Below, one piece after another: positions 35,044 through 43,957 of a stretch of DNA of 64,000 nucleotides. Origin of the DNA: Paraburkholderia panacisoli (GTDB taxonomy: Bacteria; Pseudomonadota; Gammaproteobacteria; Burkholderiales; Burkholderiaceae); the NCBI RefSeq assembly GCF_008369935.1, contig NZ_VTUZ01000007.1:279153-343152 (forward strand). Reading direction: 5' to 3'. Each line of letters begins with the position of its first letter. The first letter of the stretch is position 1. A program made the translations under genes and the position numbers. Under the pieces are notes generated by a model. It did no database searches. It had not been told where the DNA came from and saw only the letters and a program-made list of their open reading frames with translations.

Positions 35044-35889
35044 ATGTGCCTGATCGTTTTTGACTGGCGGCCCGACGCGCTCGATGGCGCGCTTTTCACG
35101 CTCGCCGCGAATCGTGACGAATTCTTTCGCCGCACGGCCGAGCCGATCAGCTGGTGGCACGACGCGCCAGGCGTGCTGGCGGGCCGCGACCTGGTGGGCG
35201 GCGGCACGTGGCTCGGTCTGTCGCGCGACGGCCGCTTCGCCGCGCTGACCAATTACCGCGCGCCGCACGAAATGCGCGCCGATGCGCCGACCCGCGGCAC
35301 CCTCGTCAGCGACTGGCTGAGCAGTTCCGCACGTGATCCGGACGACAGCCCGCACGAAAGCCCGCTCGCGTATCTGCAACACGTCGCGCGAACCGGCGAC
35401 ATCTACAACGGTTTCAATCTGCTGGTGGGCGACTGGACGCGCCGCGAACTCGCCTGGTATTGCAACCGTGCGGATCGCGCGCCTGCTCTGCTCTCGCCCG
35501 GCACGCACGGCATCTCGAACGCGGTGCTCGATACCGCGTGGACGAAGCTCGTGAACAAGCGCACGGAACTGGGTACGCTGCTCACGCGCGACGCGATGCC
35601 GCCGCTCGAGCGACTGATCGATCTGATGCGCGACCCGCGTGTCGCCCGCGATGACGAATTGCCGGCCACCGGCATTCCGCTCGAACGTGAACGGGTGTTG
35701 TCGGCGGCGTTCATAGAGTCGCCGGACTACGGCACGCGCGGCACGACCGCGTTGCGCGTGAGCGCGCATGGCGAAGTGATCAGCGTGGCCGTGGCCGAGC
35801 GCAGCGACGACAACGGCTCGCATCGAATCGTGCGGCCGGGCGACTTCGAGCGCAGCTTCGCGTTCAACATCGAACGTGAGATTGCGTGA
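35044..35889 (+). CDS. NRDE-family protein (Tango2-like)
   Basis: 281-residue cytosolic protein beginning MCLIVFDWRPDALDGALFTLAANRDEFF, the family's N-terminal Cys plus the NRDE motif (N24-E27). GGTWLGLSRDGRFAALTNYR follows, with a C-terminal ESPDYGTRGTTALRV segment. The N-terminal cysteine suggests an Ntn-hydrolase-like fold; the biochemical role is unclear, relatives being linked to haem or lipid handling. ATG 35044 is chosen since Cys2 must be near the N-terminus. It lies 88 bp after the ygfZ terminator. Confidence 0.93.
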   Translation: MCLIVFDWRPDALDGALFTLAANRDEFFRRTAEPISWWHDAPGVLAGRDLVGGGTWLGLSRDGRFAALTNYRAPHEMRADAPTRGTLVSDWLSSSARDPDDSPHESPLAYLQHVARTGDIYNGFNLLVGDWTRRELAWYCNRADRAPALLSPGTHGISNAVLDTAWTKLVNKRTELGTLLTRDAMPPLERLIDLMRDPRVARDDELPATGIPLERERVLSAAFIESPDYGTRGTTALRVSAHGEVISVAVAERSDDNGSHRIVRPGDFERSFAFNIEREIA

Positions 35890-35992
35890 AGCGTGCGTGC
35901 GTGAGGAGCGTTGTGAGGTCCGGTAGTCTGGACTCGTTCCGACGCGCTGAAACCAACGCTCCGAACCCGGCACGCTGAAACGAAAACCGCCG

Positions 35993-36952
35993 CTACTCCA
36001 GCCCAAACGCCAGGCGCAGAGCCGCCGCGGCATCCGCATGCGCATGCGCGACCTCGGGCACGTAGCCGCCCATCTTGAAGAATTCGTGGATCATGCCCGG
36101 ATAGCGCCTGAGCGTTACCTGATTGCCCAGCGTGCACAGTTTCTCCGCATACGCGTCGCCCTCATCGCTCAACGGATCGTATTCGGCGGTTGCGATCCAG
36201 GCCGGCGCGACGCCGCGAAAATCGGGCGCGCCGCGCTGACCGTCGAGCGGCGCGAAACGCCAGTCGTGGCGATCGTTTTCGTCGCGCACGTATTGCTCGA
36301 AGAACCATTGGATGGTGTCGCCCGACAGCAGGAAACCGTCCGCGAGGCGCGAGTGCGAATCGGTTTGCTGATGGCCGGTCGTGCCCGGATAGATCAGCAA
36401 TTGCAACGCAAGCCGGATGCCCGCGTCGCGTGCGAGCACGGTGCAGACCGTCGCCAGCGTGCCGCCCGCGCTATCGCCGCCGACCGCGAGCCGGTCCGCG
36501 TCGACGCCATATTCCGCGGCGTGCTCGCGCAGCCAGGTCAACGCGTCGAACGCGTCGTCGACCGCGGTGGGGAATTTGTGCTCCGGCGCGAGCCGGTAAT
36601 CGACCGACAACACCGTGCATTGGCCGTCGCGCGCGAACATCCGGCACAGCGCGTCGTGCGTATCGACGCTGCCTACCGTGAAGCCGCCGCCGTGGTAGTA
36701 CACGAGCGCCGGTGCGGGCTCGACCCAACTCGGCTCGACCGCCTGATAAAGACGCGCGCGAATCGCCGCGCCGTCGCGCGTTGGGATCGACAGATCTTCC
36801 CGCGTGAACATCGGCGCGCTCGCGATCTCCAGGATGGGCGCGCTTTTTTCGTACAACGCGCGCGCCTGTTGAGCGCTCATCTGATGGTATTGCGGACGCT
36901 TCGCCCGCGCGATCATGTCGAGCACCTGCTCGATCTTCGGATTCAACGGCAT
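35993..36952 (-). CDS. Alpha/beta hydrolase, HSL-like esterase
   Basis: 319-residue carboxylesterase of the hormone-sensitive-lipase family. The oxyanion motif is YYHGGGF (about 90-96) and the nucleophile elbow is GGDSAGGTL (Ser near 160). Catalytic Asp (TAEYDPLSDEG) and His (GMIHEFF) are both present, so it should be active on short acyl esters. No signal peptide. Last gene of a minus-strand set with SDR, MDR-reductase and thioesterase genes; gaps are 74-170 bp, so co-transcription is likely but unproven. Substrate unknown. Confidence 0.94.
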   Translation of the reverse strand: MPLNPKIEQVLDMIARAKRPQYHQMSAQQARALYEKSAPILEIASAPMFTREDLSIPTRDGAAIRARLYQAVEPSWVEPAPALVYYHGGGFTVGSVDTHDALCRMFARDGQCTVLSVDYRLAPEHKFPTAVDDAFDALTWLREHAAEYGVDADRLAVGGDSAGGTLATVCTVLARDAGIRLALQLLIYPGTTGHQQTDSHSRLADGFLLSGDTIQWFFEQYVRDENDRHDWRFAPLDGQRGAPDFRGVAPAWIATAEYDPLSDEGDAYAEKLCTLGNQVTLRRYPGMIHEFFKMGGYVPEVAHAHADAAAALRLAFGLE

Positions 36953-37028
36953 GGCGCATCGGGTGGCGCCTGCGCGCCGGTGGTTGAAAAGAGCCGGCCC
37001 GCAACGTGCCGGCGATGCGTTCGAGCGC

Positions 37029-37940
37029 CTAACCCGCGTTCTTCACTTCGGGCTTGAGCGACATCGGATCGGTGGGTTCGCGCAATTGCTCGATGTCCTC
37101 GTGACGCAGCTTCACCGTCGCCATGATGCCAGGATGCGTGACAATGTAGAAGCGTCGCGCGGCGATCGCTTCGAACGTGATGTCGGCGACATCGGCGGCG
37201 CTCAGCTTGCCCGACTGCACCGCACGATGCAACTGCCTGTCCGCGGCGATCTGCGAGCGGGTCGGCGCGCCCGCGTTGCGCAGCTCCGACGGACGCGCGC
37301 GTTCCGCGTCGGCGATGCCGGTCGGCACGAAGGCCGGGCACAACAGCGAACAGCCGACCTGCCGCCCGGCCGCTTGCGCTCCTGCCACCGTCCCCGCTAC
37401 TGGCGCTTGCGCGAGTTGCAGGTCGTGATAAAGCGTCTCGGTCAACGACACCACCGCGTGTTTCGACGCGTTGTAGACGCCCATCGCGGGCGGCGACAGC
37501 AAGCCCGCGACCGACGCCGTGTTGACGATATGCGCGGGCTCGTTCTGCGCCAGCATGATCGGCGTGAAGACCCGCACGCCGTGCGCGACGCCCATCACGT
37601 TGACGCCGAACACCCACGACCAGTCGTTCGCCGGGCTTTCCCACACGAAGCCGCCCGCGCCCACGCCTGCGTTGTTGAACAGCAGATGCACCTTGCCGAA
37701 CGCGGCGAGCGCCGCTTGCGCGAGCGCTTCGACCTGGGCCGCGTCCGACACGTCGGTCGGCACGCCGATCGCGTCGGCGCCGCGCTCGCGCAACGCGTCG
37801 ACGGTTTGCGTGAGCGCGACGGGATTCACATCGGCGAGCACCAGCTTCATGCCGAGCGACGCGCCCTTCTGCGCGAACGCATGGCCCAAGCCGCTGGCCG
37901 CCCCGGTGATCACCGCTACCTTGCCTGCGAATTCGAACAT
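37029..37940 (-). CDS. Short-chain dehydrogenase/reductase
   Basis: 303-residue classical-type SDR. NAD(P)-binding TGAASGLG is at residues 12-19, NNAG near 90, the catalytic S...Y-N-A-S-K is at about 143-160 (YNASKHAVV), and GGFVWES lies in the substrate loop. There is a long C-terminal extension relative to 250-residue SDRs. The start at 37940 begins FEFAGKVAVITG; a longer frame upstream reads no homology. It sits between the MDR reductase and esterase genes on the same strand. Substrate unknown, perhaps a ketone intermediate shared with those neighbours. Confidence 0.93.
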   Translation of the reverse strand: MFEFAGKVAVITGAASGLGHAFAQKGASLGMKLVLADVNPVALTQTVDALRERGADAIGVPTDVSDAAQVEALAQAALAAFGKVHLLFNNAGVGAGGFVWESPANDWSWVFGVNVMGVAHGVRVFTPIMLAQNEPAHIVNTASVAGLLSPPAMGVYNASKHAVVSLTETLYHDLQLAQAPVAGTVAGAQAAGRQVGCSLLCPAFVPTGIADAERARPSELRNAGAPTRSQIAADRQLHRAVQSGKLSAADVADITFEAIAARRFYIVTHPGIMATVKLRHEDIEQLREPTDPMSLKPEVKNAG

Positions 37941-38014
37941 CGTGTGACTCCCGGATTGAGTAGCGGATTGAGTAGCGGCTTGCGCGCGCATGTGCCTCTC
38001 GAGTGCGTCGCCGC

Positions 38015-39013
38015 TCAGATCAGCTTGACGAGCTGCTTGCCGAAGTTCTTGCCTTTGAGCAGTCCCATGAACGCCTCGGGCGCCGCATCGAGCCCTTGCG
38101 CGATGGTCTCGCGATACTGCAGTTTTTTCTGCGCGACCAGCGTGCCGAGTTGCTTGAGCGCTTCCGGCCACACATCCATATGCTCGCTGACGATGAAGCC
38201 TTGCACGAGCAACCGCTGCGTGAGCATCAGCGCCGGATGCTTGAGCGGCATCGGCTGACCGTCATAGCCCGCGATGAATCCGCACAACGCAATGCGGCCG
38301 AATGCGTTCATGCGCGCGAGCGTCACGTCGAGCACTTCGCCGCCGACGTTCTCGAAATAGCCGTCCACGCCGTCCGGCGTCACGGCCTTGAGTTCCTGAT
38401 ACAGATTGCCCGCCTTGTAATCGACGCACGCGTCGAAGCCGAGCGTCTCGACCACGTAGCGGCACTTGTCCGCGCCGCCCGCGATGCCGACCGCGCGCGC
38501 GCCGGCCAGCTTCGCCAGTTGACCGACCACGCTGCCCACCGCGCCGCTCGCCGCGCTGACCACCACGGTCTCGCCCGCTTTCGGCGCGATGATCCGGTTC
38601 AGCCCATACCATGCGGTGACGCCGGGCATGCCGACCGGGCCGAGATAGGCCGAGAGCGGCACATGCGTGTCGTCGACTTTCTGCACGCCGACTCCGTTCG
38701 ACGTGCCGTATTCCTGCCAGCCGAACATCGCCACGACCTTGTCGTCGACCGCGAACTTCGGATTCTTCGACTCGACCACTTCGCCGACCGTGCCGCCGAT
38801 CATCACTTCGTTCAGCGGCTGCGGCGCCGCGTACGACTTGCTGTCGTTCATGCGTCCGCGCATATACGGATCGAGCGACAGGAAGTGATTGCGCACGCGC
38901 AATTCGCCATCGGCCAGGGGCGCGAGCGGCGTTTCGACGAGCCGGAAATTGTCGGGCGTGACCGCGCCTTGCGGACGCGAAGCGAGCACGAGTTGACGGT
39001 TGATCTGGGGCAT
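38015..39013 (-). CDS. NADP-dependent zinc-independent oxidoreductase (leukotriene B4 dehydrogenase-like MDR)
   Basis: 332-residue medium-chain reductase of the LTB4-dehydrogenase/CurA branch. It has LSLDPYMRGRMND, the GVGVQKVDDTHVPLSAYLG segment, the NADP motif AASGAVGSVVGQLAK (about 150-164), and GYFENVGGEVLDV. No zinc-binding cysteines. Family members reduce alpha,beta-unsaturated ketones or aldehydes. AAGGAGACGACC precedes ATG 39013. Same strand as the SDR gene. Confidence 0.93.
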   Translation of the reverse strand: MPQINRQLVLASRPQGAVTPDNFRLVETPLAPLADGELRVRNHFLSLDPYMRGRMNDSKSYAAPQPLNEVMIGGTVGEVVESKNPKFAVDDKVVAMFGWQEYGTSNGVGVQKVDDTHVPLSAYLGPVGMPGVTAWYGLNRIIAPKAGETVVVSAASGAVGSVVGQLAKLAGARAVGIAGGADKCRYVVETLGFDACVDYKAGNLYQELKAVTPDGVDGYFENVGGEVLDVTLARMNAFGRIALCGFIAGYDGQPMPLKHPALMLTQRLLVQGFIVSEHMDVWPEALKQLGTLVAQKKLQYRETIAQGLDAAPEAFMGLLKGKNFGKQLVKLI

Positions 39014-39171
39014 GACGGTCGTCTCCTTGAGTTACCGATGTGTTAGCGATGAGCTAGCGATCGGGTCGGTTAATGTATTGAACGGCGAGCGTGGTGGTCG
39101 TGACAGGCGCGCGTGGCTCGCTCGGGCTCACGCGCTTTGCCGTGGGCGCGCGATGGTCGCGCGGCGGTCGA

Positions 39172-39660
39172 TCAGCCGTCGCTCGGGCCGGGTTTCGCCG
39201 ACGGGTCGCTGCGCAAGCGCTGCTGCGTCACGTCGCGGCCGACCGCAAGCCGTCGCATGTATTTGAAGGTGCCGAGCGCCTTGGCGACGAAATGGCCTTC
39301 GCTGTCGCGGATCTCGCCTTCGCAATAGGCCATGGTGGTCGAGCGGTGCAGGACGCGGCCGGTCGCGCGCAGCTCGCCGCGGCCCGGCTGCATGAAGTTG
39401 ACCTTCATTTCGACGGTGACGACGCCGACGCCGTCGCCGGCCAGACTGCGCGCGGCCATCGCGAGCGCGACATCGGCGAGCGTCATCGTGACGCCACCGT
39501 GCGCGACGTCCCACGTGTTCATGTGATCGGGCTGCAACGTCAGCACGACTTCGCTGACGCCGTCGGCGGCCGAGCGCAACTGCACGCCGAGACGATCGAC
39601 GAACGGGCTCTCAGGCAACGATGGCGCGGCTGCTTGGGGGGATGAGGATGAATCGGTCAT
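39172..39660 (-). CDS. Hotdog-fold thioesterase (PaaI-like)
   Basis: 162-residue acyl-CoA thioesterase of the PaaI/4HBT type: HMNTWDVAHGGVTMTLADVALAMAAR (the H-G-G-x-x-x-x-L-A-D motif), VEMKVNFMQPGRGELRATGRVLHRST, and AYCEGEIRDSEGHFVAKALGTF. The ATG at 39660 is preferred; GTG 39687 is an alternative. Same strand as the downstream oxidoreductase, 158 bp gap. Cytosolic. Substrate unknown, but it fits the acyl-type chemistry of its neighbours. Confidence 0.9.
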   Translation of the reverse strand: MTDSSSSPQAAAPSLPESPFVDRLGVQLRSAADGVSEVVLTLQPDHMNTWDVAHGGVTMTLADVALAMAARSLAGDGVGVVTVEMKVNFMQPGRGELRATGRVLHRSTTMAYCEGEIRDSEGHFVAKALGTFKYMRRLAVGRDVTQQRLRSDPSAKPGPSDG

Positions 39661-39854
39661 TGCGTATTCAGGGTTCGTTGTCGGCACAGCGAAATGTGGC
39701 CGATGGGACTGGCGTCTTCGTCGAGCCTTAACATCACACTATGATGAATCGTGAAATCAGCCTCGCTGCGCGGCTTCGTATCACGACTCGTCGCATCCCG
39801 TTGCATCGGGACGCACGGCGAGCCGAAGGCGCGCACAGCAGGAAATGATACCCG

Positions 39855-41354
39855 CTATCGCCTCGGCGCATGGGCGGCCAGCCTTTGCGCCAGGCGCCCC
39901 AATCTGCGCACCGCTTCGTCGGCCCGATTGAGATCCGTGCTCGGGCAACTCAAGCGGATGAAGTGATCGAAACGCCCCGCGTTCGAAAACACCGTCCCCG
40001 GCATGATGCGAATACCGTCATCCAATGCGGCGTCGAAAAGCGCCGCCGACGAGACGTCGCGCGGCAACTCGATCCAGAAAAACATCCCGCCGCGCGGCGG
40101 CGTGAAGCGCGTGCCTTCGGGAAACGACGCGGCCACCGCCGCCGCCATCCGTTCGCGCTGTAGTCGCAAGCCATCGCGCAAACGCCGCAGATGCCGCTCG
40201 TAGGCGCTGGTTTCCAGAAAGCCGGCGAGCACCACTTGCGACAGCTGTTCGTTATGCCGCGACTGCGCGAACTTCAGCATGCCGATGCGTGGATGCCAGC
40301 GTCCGCCGTTGATCCAGCCGACCCGCATGCCGGGCGCCAGCGTCTTGTTGAACGACGTGCAGTGGATCACCGTGCCGTCGGTGTCCCACGCTTTCAGCGA
40401 TCTGGGCGGCTGCGCGGCGTCGGCGAGTTCGCGGTACGGATCGTCCTCGATCAGCGCGATGCCGGCGCGCGCGCAGAGTTCGACAAGGCTCGCCTTGTGC
40501 GCGTCGGGCATCACGCTGCCCAACGGGTTTTGCAGGTTCGGCACGACCACCACCGCCTTGATGTCGGGATGCGTTTGCAGCGCGAACGCCAGCGCTTCGA
40601 TCGCGATGCCGGTGCTCGGACTGGTCGGGATTTCGAGCGCGCGCAGGCCGAGACTTTCGAGCGCCTGCAGCAAGCCGAAAAAGCACGGCGACTCGACCGC
40701 AACGGTATCGCCCGGCTGCGTCACCGCGCGCAACGCGAGGTTGACGGCTTCAATGCCGCCGTGCGTCATGATGATGTCGTCCGCGCTGATCTGGATGCCC
40801 GCGTCGAGCGCGCGTCTCGCGATGATCGCGCGCAACGCCGGGTCGCCCTGAGCGTGGCCGGCGGCGGTCAGCAACGTCGGCTGCCGGCGCAGCGCGCGCA
40901 ACGCGGCTTTCTGCAACGCGTCGGTCGGGTACAGGTCGGGCGACGCGGTCGCGCCGCCGAGATTCAGCGCGTCAGGATAGCGCTGGAATTTCGACACGAT
41001 CGTGGAAATCGCCGAATGAATGCCGACGAACTGCGCGGCACCCAGCATCGCGAGATCGGGTTCGGACGCGGCCGGCAATGCGGCTGCCGGCGGCACGCGC
41101 ACGAAATAGCCGGCACGCGGCCGGGCGTCGATCAGCGCGGCGCGTTCGAGCACGCGATAGCTCTCGGTCGCCGTCGCGAGGCTCACGTGATGGCGTTGCA
41201 TGAACGCACGCATCGACGGCATGCGGTCGCCGGGACGCAGCACGCCGTTGCCGATCGCGCGGCGGTATTGGTCGGCCAACTGCCGGTAGAGCGGCTGGCT
41301 GTCCGAAAGACGGTCGGTGGACGGGCCGCTCTGGCTGAGGATGAATTCGGTCAT
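39855..41354 (-). CDS. MocR-type GntR/aminotransferase transcriptional regulator
   Basis: 499 residues. The N-terminal GntR winged HTH (about 18-90: LYRQLADQYRRAIGNGVLRPGDRMPSMRAFM) is joined to a fold-type I aminotransferase-like PLP domain with ESPCFFGLLQALES, DDPYRELA and the Schiff-base lysine in CTSFNKTLAPGMR. Members sense amino-vitamin or amine ligands through PLP. It is divergently transcribed from the DUF2917 gene, with the shared region 41355-41531 carrying repeats; the regulator probably controls that gene (inference). Start at ATG 41354; the frame extends upstream without homology. Confidence 0.93.
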   Translation of the reverse strand: MTEFILSQSGPSTDRLSDSQPLYRQLADQYRRAIGNGVLRPGDRMPSMRAFMQRHHVSLATATESYRVLERAALIDARPRAGYFVRVPPAAALPAASEPDLAMLGAAQFVGIHSAISTIVSKFQRYPDALNLGGATASPDLYPTDALQKAALRALRRQPTLLTAAGHAQGDPALRAIIARRALDAGIQISADDIIMTHGGIEAVNLALRAVTQPGDTVAVESPCFFGLLQALESLGLRALEIPTSPSTGIAIEALAFALQTHPDIKAVVVVPNLQNPLGSVMPDAHKASLVELCARAGIALIEDDPYRELADAAQPPRSLKAWDTDGTVIHCTSFNKTLAPGMRVGWINGGRWHPRIGMLKFAQSRHNEQLSQVVLAGFLETSAYERHLRRLRDGLRLQRERMAAAVAASFPEGTRFTPPRGGMFFWIELPRDVSSAALFDAALDDGIRIMPGTVFSNAGRFDHFIRLSCPSTDLNRADEAVRRLGRLAQRLAAHAPRR

Positions 41355-41416
41355 GAGCCGATGGTGCGGACAGATCGCGCGCCGCGACAGATACACATCG
41401 CCGCGATTCTGACCGA

Positions 41417-41509
41417 TACAGCATGTCGAAACGTGGCACTGCACCGGTTCAGATTGTCGACGGCTGCCGCTGTTTTCACGTGGACGGACTCCATAAGCTG
41501 TACAGCATG
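41417..41509. promoter_or_regulatory. Candidate MocR operator: two TACAGCATG repeats 84 bp apart
   Basis: TACAGCATG occurs at 41417-41425 and 41501-41509, both followed by a (T)CGAAACG/AAAACG-like run. The start-to-start distance is 84 bp, close to eight helical turns. The second copy overlaps the 10-bp palindrome GCTGTACAGC (41497-41506). Both lie between the divergent regulator and DUF2917 genes. MocR proteins typically bind direct repeats and can loop DNA. Confidence 0.5.
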
Positions 41510-41531
41510 AAAACGATTCAAAGGATCTGTC

Positions 41532-41906
41532 ATGTCTGTGCGTCAACCTGTTGCCGACCCGCGCCGCCCCGGCGCTTTACGTGTTGCCGCCGCGCAGGTG
41601 GCCATGCACGACTTGCGCGCGGGTAGTTCGATCGTGGCCGTCGAGGGCGCGCTGCAACTCGGCTTCCGCGATCATTCGCTGGCATGGCTGGGCGATGCCG
41701 TGCCGCTTACGTCGCTCGCCTTGCATGAAGGCGAGCGGTTTGTGATGCCGCAACGCGGCGTCGTGACGATCAGCGCGATGCAGGCGCAGGCCGCCGCGTT
41801 CATCGTGCTGTGCCCGAGTACGGATCACGGCGTGCAGGGTCTCGTCCGTCGCGCCGCCCATCGTCTGGCCGCGCTCGTCAGAACACGGTTGGGGCGCGCC
41901 GCCTGA
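41532..41906 (+). CDS. DUF2917 domain protein
   Basis: 124-residue small protein with a cupin-like beta pattern (GALQLGFRDHSLAWLGDAVPLTSLALHEGERFVMPQRGVV) matching DUF2917. Function unknown. AAGGATC precedes ATG 41532. Divergent from the MocR regulator with shared repeats upstream, which argues that it is the regulator's target. Confidence 0.85.
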   Translation: MSVRQPVADPRRPGALRVAAAQVAMHDLRAGSSIVAVEGALQLGFRDHSLAWLGDAVPLTSLALHEGERFVMPQRGVVTISAMQAQAAAFIVLCPSTDHGVQGLVRRAAHRLAALVRTRLGRAA

Positions 41907-41974
41907 AACGCTCTGCTCGCGCGATGCCGCCCGGTACAATGCGTGATCAACCCGCTTCCTTCGAGGTGCTGGTC

Positions 41975-42496
41975 ATGTCCTTGCCGCGCGCGCCGCTGTC
42001 CAGCGGTCTGTCGGGTCTTTATCGCCTGCTCGCCGTCTTCACGTTTTTCACGCTTGCCGCGCTCACGCTCAATGGCTGCGCCGGGCTGTTCGGCGGCGAT
42101 CCGTTGCGCGTCAGCGTGGCCGGCATCGAACCGATCGCCAGCCAGGGGCTGGAGATGCGCTTCAACGTCAAACTGCGCGTGCAGAATCCCAACGATTCCA
42201 CGGTCAGCTTCAACGGCGTGTCGCTCGATCTCGAACTGAACGGCAAGCCGTTCGCCAGCGGCGTCAGCGATCAGGCGGGCACCGTGCAGCGCTTCGGCGA
42301 AACCATCGTCACCGTGCCGCTGACCGTGCCGGCTTTCGCCGCCGTTCGCCAGGCCTTCGCGGTCGCGGACGCCGCGCAGTCGGGGCAGATTCCGTACATC
42401 CTGCGCGGCAAGCTCGCGGGCGGCATGACGGGCACGACGCGCTTCATCAATCAGGGGACGTTGAACCTGTCATCGCTTGGGGCGGGTTCACCGTGA
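41975..42496 (+). CDS. LEA14/WHy-domain lipoprotein
   Basis: 173-residue lipoprotein. Hydrophobic signal at residues 18-33 with lipobox L-N-G-C, then a LEA14-type (water stress and hypersensitive response) domain: DPLRVSVAGIEPIASQGLEMRFNVKLRVQNPNDSTVSFNGVSLDLELNG is its start, with QNPN typical. Bacterial homologues are envelope proteins of unclear role, linked in other organisms to desiccation. ATG 41975 follows GAGGTG; an ATG at 41939 is an alternative. 68 bp after the DUF2917 gene. Confidence 0.86.
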   Translation: MSLPRAPLSSGLSGLYRLLAVFTFFTLAALTLNGCAGLFGGDPLRVSVAGIEPIASQGLEMRFNVKLRVQNPNDSTVSFNGVSLDLELNGKPFASGVSDQAGTVQRFGETIVTVPLTVPAFAAVRQAFAVADAAQSGQIPYILRGKLAGGMTGTTRFINQGTLNLSSLGAGSP

Positions 42497-42631
42497 TCCC
42501 GGCAATTCCATCGAACAACTCTGATCCCCTCGCGAACAAAAAACGAACACCACGGATTCGGTGCGGATTTCCCGCTACCGCACCGAACCCGCAGCGCCCG
42601 CCCTCTCAGGTCTCCTCCAGCACGGCCCGCC

Positions 42632-43810
42632 TCACACCACTTCGAACAACCCCGCCGCGCCCTGCCCGCCGCCGATGCACATCGTCACGACGACCAGCTT
42701 CGCGCCGCGCCGCTTGCCTTCGATCAGCGCATGGCCGGTGAGCCGCGCGCCGGACACGCCATACGGATGCCCGACCGCAATCGCGCCGCCGTTCACGTTC
42801 AGGCGATCCTGCGGAATGCCGAGCTTGTCCGCGCAATACAGCACCTGCACCGCGAACGCCTCGTTCAATTCCCACAGGTCGATGTCCTCGACCTTCAGAC
42901 CCGCCTGCTTCAGCAGCTTCGGCACCGCGAACACCGGGCCGATGCCCATTTCGTCCGGCTCGCAGCCGGCCACCGCGAAGCCGCGGAAAATGCCGAGCGG
43001 CTGCAGCCCTTCACGCTCCGCGACTTTCGCGTTCATCACAACGCAAGCCGACGCGCCGTCCGAGAACTGGCTCGCGTTGCCGGCGGTGATCACGCCGCCC
43101 GGCATCGCGGTGCGAATCTTCGACACGCCTTCCAGCGTCGTGTCGGCGCGAATGCCTTCATCGCTGCTGACGGTCACTTCCTTCGTGGACAGACGGCCGC
43201 TCGCTTTGTCGGCGACGCCGGCGAGCACCGTCAACGGCACGATCTCGTCCTTGAACCTGCCGGCTTCGAGCGCGGCCGCCGCGCGTTGCTGCGAGCGCAC
43301 GCCGTACTCGTCCTGACGTTCCTTCGAGATCGAATAGCGCTTCGCGACGTTCTCGGCGGTCTGCAGCATCGACCAGTAGATTTCCGGTTTGTTTTTGCTG
43401 AGCCAGCCTTCGGCCATCATGTGGCGGTTCATCTCGTTCTGCACGCACGAGATCGACTCCACGCCGCCGGCGACGAACACGTCGCCTTCACCGGCGATCA
43501 CGCGTTGCGCGGCGAGCGCGATAGTTTGCAATCCCGAAGAACAGAAACGGTTCACCGTCATGCCCGGCACGCTGACCGGCAAACCGGCGCGCAACGCGAT
43601 CTGCCGCGCGATATTGCCGCCCGTCGCGCCTTCCGGATTCGCGCAGCCCATGATCACGTCCTCGACGCGCGCCGGGTCGAGCTTCGCGCGTTCGACGGCG
43701 GCCTGCGTCACGTGGCCGCCGAGCGTCGCGCCGTGCGTCATGTTGAAACCGCCGCGCCATGATTTGGCAAGGCCCGTGCGGGCGGTCGATACGATTACGG
43801 CGTCAGTCAT
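42632..43810 (-). CDS. fadA: Acetyl-CoA acetyltransferase / 3-ketoacyl-CoA thiolase
   Basis: 392-residue thiolase (typical length). Nucleophile Cys in [12 protein letters not shown] (about residue 88), His in [17 protein letters not shown] (about 348) and second Cys in [15 protein letters not shown] (about 379). It cleaves 3-ketoacyl-CoA with CoA; the last step of the pathway. Third gene after the acyl-CoA ligase and FadB-like fusion on the minus strand; the 147-bp gap before it carries an inverted repeat (43852-43868). The symbol is by analogy; substrate range is not known. Confidence 0.93.
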   Translation of the reverse strand: MTDAVIVSTARTGLAKSWRGGFNMTHGATLGGHVTQAAVERAKLDPARVEDVIMGCANPEGATGGNIARQIALRAGLPVSVPGMTVNRFCSSGLQTIALAAQRVIAGEGDVFVAGGVESISCVQNEMNRHMMAEGWLSKNKPEIYWSMLQTAENVAKRYSISKERQDEYGVRSQQRAAAALEAGRFKDEIVPLTVLAGVADKASGRLSTKEVTVSSDEGIRADTTLEGVSKIRTAMPGGVITAGNASQFSDGASACVVMNAKVAEREGLQPLGIFRGFAVAGCEPDEMGIGPVFAVPKLLKQAGLKVEDIDLWELNEAFAVQVLYCADKLGIPQDRLNVNGGAIAVGHPYGVSGARLTGHALIEGKRRGAKLVVVTMCIGGGQGAAGLFEVV

Positions 43811-43851
43811 GCATATCTCCTACTTCCAGATGTCGATGGTGGCGCGTCGGC

Positions 43852-43868
43852 AAATCGCCAGGCGATTT
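43852..43868. promoter_or_regulatory. Palindrome AAATCGCC-A-GGCGATTT upstream of the thiolase gene
   Basis: Perfect 8-bp arms with a 1-nt centre, 42-58 bp upstream of the thiolase start (43810). The compact symmetry fits an operator for a dimeric regulator such as a TetR-type fatty-acid repressor rather than an RNA hairpin. No cognate regulator is adjacent. Confidence 0.45.
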
Positions 43869-43870
43869 AC

Positions 43871-43910
43871 GCTCCGATTCGCGCATCAAAGTACGCTGCG
43901 AATCCGGAGC
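43871..43910. other. Imperfect stem-loop downstream of the FadB-like gene
   Basis: GCTCCGATTCGC (43871-43882) pairs with GCGAATCCGGAGC (43898-43910), with one bulged base and a 15-nt loop. It lies 48-87 bp after the FadB-like stop on the minus strand. No T-run, so it could slow decay or attenuate rather than terminate; weakly supported. Confidence 0.4.
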
Positions 43911-43957
43911 CGAAGCGCGCCACCTCATTCGTTTGATCCGAGGGGCCGTCAGCCCGC

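Noticed and set aside
37952..37978. CGGATTGAGTAG tandem duplication upstream of the SDR gene
   Set aside because: Only two copies of a 12-bp unit; too short to call a functional repeat.
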